Source: Caldicoprobacter guelmensis (lineage in GTDB: Bacteria > Bacillota > Clostridia > Caldicoprobacterales > Caldicoprobacteraceae). From it: DNA of 25,962 bases. The notes under the pieces were generated by a model, which made no database searches, was not told the DNA's origin, and saw only the letters and a program-made list of their open reading frames with translations. The stretch spans positions 1-25,962 of the forward strand of contig NZ_JAFBDW010000011.1 of assembly GCF_016908415.1 (NCBI RefSeq). The letters run 5' to 3'. The translations under genes were made by a program, and so were the position numbers. Numbering within the stretch: the first letter of the stretch is position 1; each line of letters opens with the position of its first letter. Below, in pieces: positions 23,050 through 25,962 of this stretch.

Positions 23050-23640
23050 ATGGACACCTATGTTTACAGGCTAGGGGATGCCTTGTACGTCAATTTGACC
23101 AATCGGTGCACCAACTGCTGTGATTTTTGTATACGAAATACCCGCGATGGTATGGGAGAGTATAACCTATGGCTTGATAGGGAACCTACGGTTGAGGAGG
23201 TATTACAACAGATAGGAGACCCTACTCAGTACAGCGAAATAGTGTTTTGTGGTTTTGGAGAGCCAATGCTCCGGCTTGAAGAGCTGATAGAGATTGCTCG
23301 AGAAATAAAGAAAAAAGGGGGGAAGGTGAGAATCAATACCAACGGCCAGGCTAATCTGTATTACGGCAGGAATGTGGTACCGTTGCTTGAAGGGATAGTG
23401 GATGTGATCTCCATAAGCCTTAATGCGCCCACTGCTGAACAGTACGATGCTATATGCCATTCAATTTACGGCAGAGAGGCCTTCGAAGGCGTGCTGGAGT
23501 TTGCCAGAGAGTGCGTTAAGGTAATCCCCACGGTGGTGCTTTCGGTGGTGGATGTGTTATCTTCGGAGGATATTGAAAAATGCCGTAACATTGCTGAGAG
23601 TATAGGGGCACAGCTAAGGGTGCGGCAGATGATAGAATAA
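23050..23640 (+). CDS. TatD-associated radical SAM protein
   Basis: A short radical S-adenosylmethionine enzyme, 196 aa, matching my recall of the TatD-linked radical SAM family. Seen: the [4Fe-4S] motif CX3CX2C at Cys20, Cys24 and Cys27 inside NLTNRCTNCCDFC, GFGEPMLR at about 68-75 as the SAM-contacting loop, and a partial TIM barrel. There is no C-terminal SPASM or second cluster domain. The ribosome site AAAAAAAGGAGA precedes the ATG. It directly follows tatD, and its stop overlaps a hairpin shared with the end of the penicillin-binding protein gene. Substrate and reaction are unknown. Confidence 0.88.
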   Translation: MDTYVYRLGDALYVNLTNRCTNCCDFCIRNTRDGMGEYNLWLDREPTVEEVLQQIGDPTQYSEIVFCGFGEPMLRLEELIEIAREIKKKGGKVRINTNGQANLYYGRNVVPLLEGIVDVISISLNAPTAEQYDAICHSIYGREAFEGVLEFARECVKVIPTVVLSVVDVLSSEDIEKCRNIAESIGAQLRVRQMIE

Positions 23641-23679
23641 AGAGGATGTTCACCGGTAGTATTCAGCGAACATCCTCTT
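23640..23679 (-). terminator. Terminator of the penicillin-binding protein gene, overlapping two genes
   Basis: A 12-bp perfect stem AAGAGGATGTTC (23640-23651) / GAACATCCTCTT (23668-23679) with a 16-base loop. On the minus strand it is followed by TTTATTCT. One arm covers the last codons of the penicillin-binding gene and the other touches the stop of the radical SAM gene. There is no T-run on the plus strand. Confidence 0.75.
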
Positions 23680-25680
23680 GGCTATATCCAGCTTTACATC
23701 CCCTTCACCAGCTGGTACTTCTAGCGCAACGCAGACGAGTAGAGGTTTTTCGGTGTTTAAGGTGAACCCTATAAACCATGCTATCTCTTGGCTTTTATCT
23801 CTAACTTGTGCTGTCCCGGTTTTACCGGCAATGGTAAGCTCGGGAATTTTTACTTTGTGGGCCGTGCCGGTTGGATCTTCTACTGTATCAATCAACATGG
23901 GCAAAAGGGTATCCACATATTGCTTGGGTATCACACCTTCCAGCCATGGTTTAGGCTGTAAGGATTCTGTGGTTTGGCCTGAAGGAGTCCGGATTTCCTT
24001 TACAAGCTGGGGAAGCATCATGTTACCGCTGTTGTAAAAGGCAGTATACATAGTGGCCATCTGCAGAGGTGTTATAAGCATTTCCCCCTGTCCGTAGCTG
24101 GTGTTAGCAAGTAGGGCATCGCTCCACGAAGTAGAGGCATTTTTTATTTGAGAGCTTTTAACCGGCAAGGTAAAAGGTAAAGATTGACCTAATCCATATC
24201 TAGTGGCAAATGTTTCAAAGTTTTTATATCCTATCTTCAGTCCAGTCCATGCAAAAAATATATTGTCTGACCACACGATGGCATTGCGCAAGTTGACATC
24301 TCCCGGTGGGTGAGGTACACGCCTTATGGGAGGAGCCGTCCAGTTGGGGCTTGGGATCCACTCCTCTTTTTGGGCTTCGGGTACTACGGTCTGGAGCGTG
24401 ATGACTCCCGACTCCAAAGCCATGGCTGCCGTGAAGGGTTTGAAGGTTGATCCGGGAGGATACAGGCTGTGTATACATCTGTTTATGAGTGGATGGTCAG
24501 GGTCCTGGGATAAGGCCTTCCATTCAGAAGGCAACACGCCGACCGGGAATATATTTGGATCAAAAGAAGGTTGGCTTACCATGGCGAGGATTTCGCCGGT
24601 AGCTGGATTCAGCGCTATGATGCTACCTTTGGAACCTTTTAGCGCCTCATAAGCGGCTTTTTGAAGGAGAGGGTCAATTGTCAGTATGACATCGTTGCCA
24701 TCTTGAGGTTCAACTTTTGCTATGATGCTCTTTTGTTTCCCATATTGGTCTTCTATGTAAAGGGTATAACCTTTGCGGCCCTTAAGCTCTTCTTCCAGAG
24801 CTGCTTCTATACCCTGTCGGCCAATTAGGTCTTCTGCATCATATCCTTCGGACGCTTTTTTTTCAAGTTCTTCTTTGCTGATCTGCTGCACATATCCCGT
24901 CACATGAGCAAACAGCTGTTCCATGGGGTACTGGCGTGTGATATGGCTTTTGCTGGATAGCATAACTCCTTTTACGCTGAGCAGCTTGCTTTTATATTCT
25001 TCAGATATATTGAAGGGCAAATTTTTGATGGGCACGAACAGGTCAGGATTATCTTTCACCCATTTTTGATTGAGTATATTTTGTATAGAGCCTTCGTCCA
25101 TCTCTATGAGAGGTGCCAATGCTTTGGCAAAGCTCTCGATGTTGGGTATGGCGGATGGCTTAGCCCCTACTGTGTAAGCCGGCCCGTTAGTGGCCAGTAA
25201 GTTCCCTTGCCTGTCACTTATTGTACCTCGTTTGGCGCTATGACGGGTAATCCTTACTTTGTCGCCTTCCTGCATGATGGGAAATATCAGTGAGGGAGAC
25301 CACTCTATTTTCCACTGCTTCTCCTCTAAAACTAATGGAAGAGTGTACTGGTATTCGAATGTTCCCACCGTATTTGTGTGAAACTTGGCCTTAAAAGGAA
25401 GATAGGCCCGCTTATCTTCAATTACAATTTCCTCTGCGTCAATTTCCAGCTTATACAATTTGATGGCAGAAAATATGTTGGTGTACCTGTTTATAAAGTC
25501 CTGCTTTGCAATAGAGGACTGCGTTCCTACAGACAGGAGGTCGTACATTTCTTCGTACTTGCTCTGCATCCAGGCATCCAAATAAGCAGTGGCTGGCTCT
25601 TGGGGATTGGGCTTGGAACATCCCGATACTATCCAGCTAAGAATCAAGCTCAACGTTACCAATATTGCAAATTTTTTCAT
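23650..25680 (-). CDS. MecA-type penicillin-binding lipoprotein (class B transpeptidase)
   Basis: Cross-links peptidoglycan stem peptides at the outer membrane face. 676 aa from ATG 25680. Seen: a lipoprotein signal with SGC (Cys21), an NTF2-like MecA N-terminal domain (about 25-135), a dimerisation domain starting RGTISDRQGNLLATNG (151-166), and the transpeptidase with SxxK STFK (Ser411), SDN (471-473) and KTGTAQ (Lys620). The architecture is that of PBP2a and B. subtilis PBP3. The GTG at 25692 lies inside its AGAGGTG site, so the ATG 9 bases beyond is preferred. It is convergent with the radical SAM gene. Reduced beta-lactam affinity is known for the family but is not shown here. Confidence 0.92.
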   Translation of the reverse strand: MKKFAILVTLSLILSWIVSGCSKPNPQEPATAYLDAWMQSKYEEMYDLLSVGTQSSIAKQDFINRYTNIFSAIKLYKLEIDAEEIVIEDKRAYLPFKAKFHTNTVGTFEYQYTLPLVLEEKQWKIEWSPSLIFPIMQEGDKVRITRHSAKRGTISDRQGNLLATNGPAYTVGAKPSAIPNIESFAKALAPLIEMDEGSIQNILNQKWVKDNPDLFVPIKNLPFNISEEYKSKLLSVKGVMLSSKSHITRQYPMEQLFAHVTGYVQQISKEELEKKASEGYDAEDLIGRQGIEAALEEELKGRKGYTLYIEDQYGKQKSIIAKVEPQDGNDVILTIDPLLQKAAYEALKGSKGSIIALNPATGEILAMVSQPSFDPNIFPVGVLPSEWKALSQDPDHPLINRCIHSLYPPGSTFKPFTAAMALESGVITLQTVVPEAQKEEWIPSPNWTAPPIRRVPHPPGDVNLRNAIVWSDNIFFAWTGLKIGYKNFETFATRYGLGQSLPFTLPVKSSQIKNASTSWSDALLANTSYGQGEMLITPLQMATMYTAFYNSGNMMLPQLVKEIRTPSGQTTESLQPKPWLEGVIPKQYVDTLLPMLIDTVEDPTGTAHKVKIPELTIAGKTGTAQVRDKSQEIAWFIGFTLNTEKPLLVCVALEVPAGEGDVKLDIAKRMFAEYYR

Positions 25681-25722
25681 TAAAGCATTCACCTCTTTTT
25701 TTGATGATACATGCTTTTGTAT

Positions 25723-25731
25723 ATTTTATCA
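25723..25731 (-). promoter_or_regulatory. Candidate extended -10 promoter of the penicillin-binding gene
   Basis: On the minus strand TGATAAAAT (25731-25723) is an extended -10. No convincing -35 lies at 17 bases; the nearby TTGACG is too close. About 40 bases upstream of the start. Confidence 0.4.
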
Positions 25732-25962
25732 TACATCGTCAAGAGATTCATCTAATGAAAGGGTATATAATTTATACCTTATGGAATAATATAGAAATGT
25801 AGCAAGAAAAATATGGTTAAAACTTTTCATGGATGAGAGCTTTAAAGGGTATACCGCACCCTAAATGTTCAGAAGTTTCGCAAATTAATGAATAAAAACG
25901 GCGTAATCCTTTGATATTTAGAGGTTTAGAAAGGATAATACTCGAAATATGTAAATTCCGAT

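Noticed and set aside
25762..25855. GGTATA-N5-TATACC (25762-25778) and GGTATACC (25848-25855), both after AAAGGG, upstream of the penicillin-binding gene, as possible operators.
   Set aside because: GGTATACC also occurs inside rsmI (12680-12687), and AAAGGGTATAACC occurs inside the penicillin-binding gene, so the motif is not specific to the promoter region.
1..25962. CRISPR arrays, insertion sequences, prophage genes, toxin-antitoxin pairs or replication origin boxes.
   Set aside because: I read both strands for regular repeats, transposase or integrase motifs and clustered DnaA boxes and saw none. Absence was judged by eye only.

Overview
The window reads as chromosomal DNA of a spore-forming, anaerobic-type Gram-positive bacterium, most likely a member of the Clostridia (Bacillota). 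The evidence is the spore genes spmA/spmB and a SpoIID-type protein, a methionine T-box leader, an AbrB with a clostridial-type double CxxC tail, AGGAGG ribosome sites with many GTG/TTG starts, and gene order. The genus cannot be fixed from the sequence alone; a thermophilic Thermoanaerobacterales-like clostridium is only a guess.

Backbone. Three blocks keep the order and orientation I recall from near the Bacillus subtilis replication origin: (1) yaaO-like decarboxylase, tmk, darA, yaaR, holB, ricT; (2) rsmI with abrB convergent to it; (3) metG and tatD. Between them lie non-backbone genes: a ferredoxin, a SpoIID/SH3b wall protein, an LCP-family ligase, ccdA and a TlpA/ResA-like lipoprotein between blocks 1 and 2; spmA-spmB, comB and a sugar-acting cluster between blocks 2 and 3; and a radical SAM gene plus a MecA-type penicillin-binding lipoprotein after tatD.

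Layout. 1-300: tRNA-Asn, its likely terminator and the hom promoter. 333-6790: a forward run of homoserine dehydrogenase, PLP decarboxylase, thymidylate kinase, c-di-AMP receptor DarA, YaaR, DNA polymerase III delta prime, RicT and a 2[4Fe-4S] ferredoxin, closed by a strong terminator. 6966-10703: a secreted SpoIID-like protein with five SH3b repeats, convergent with an LCP protein across a shared terminator. 10953-13496: CcdA, thioredoxin-like lipoprotein and RsmI, then convergent abrB. 13670-15650: spmA, spmB, comB. 15774-19706: a reverse operon of two TIM-barrel isomerases/epimerases and a Gfo/Idh/MocA oxidoreductase, divergent from an AraC-type regulator. 19768-23640: T-box-controlled metG, then tatD and a small radical SAM protein. 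23650-25680: the penicillin-binding lipoprotein on the reverse strand. 25681-25962: its promoter region and no visible gene.

Themes. Cell-envelope and spore biology recur: SpoIID-like, LCP, CcdA/thioredoxin, SpmAB, ComB and PBP. I see no phage, insertion sequence, CRISPR array or toxin-antitoxin pair. The best candidates for under-described biology are the TatD/radical SAM pair, the ferredoxin beside the Fe-S protein RicT, comB beside spmAB, and the sugar cluster of unknown substrate. ricT also has an unusual start region.
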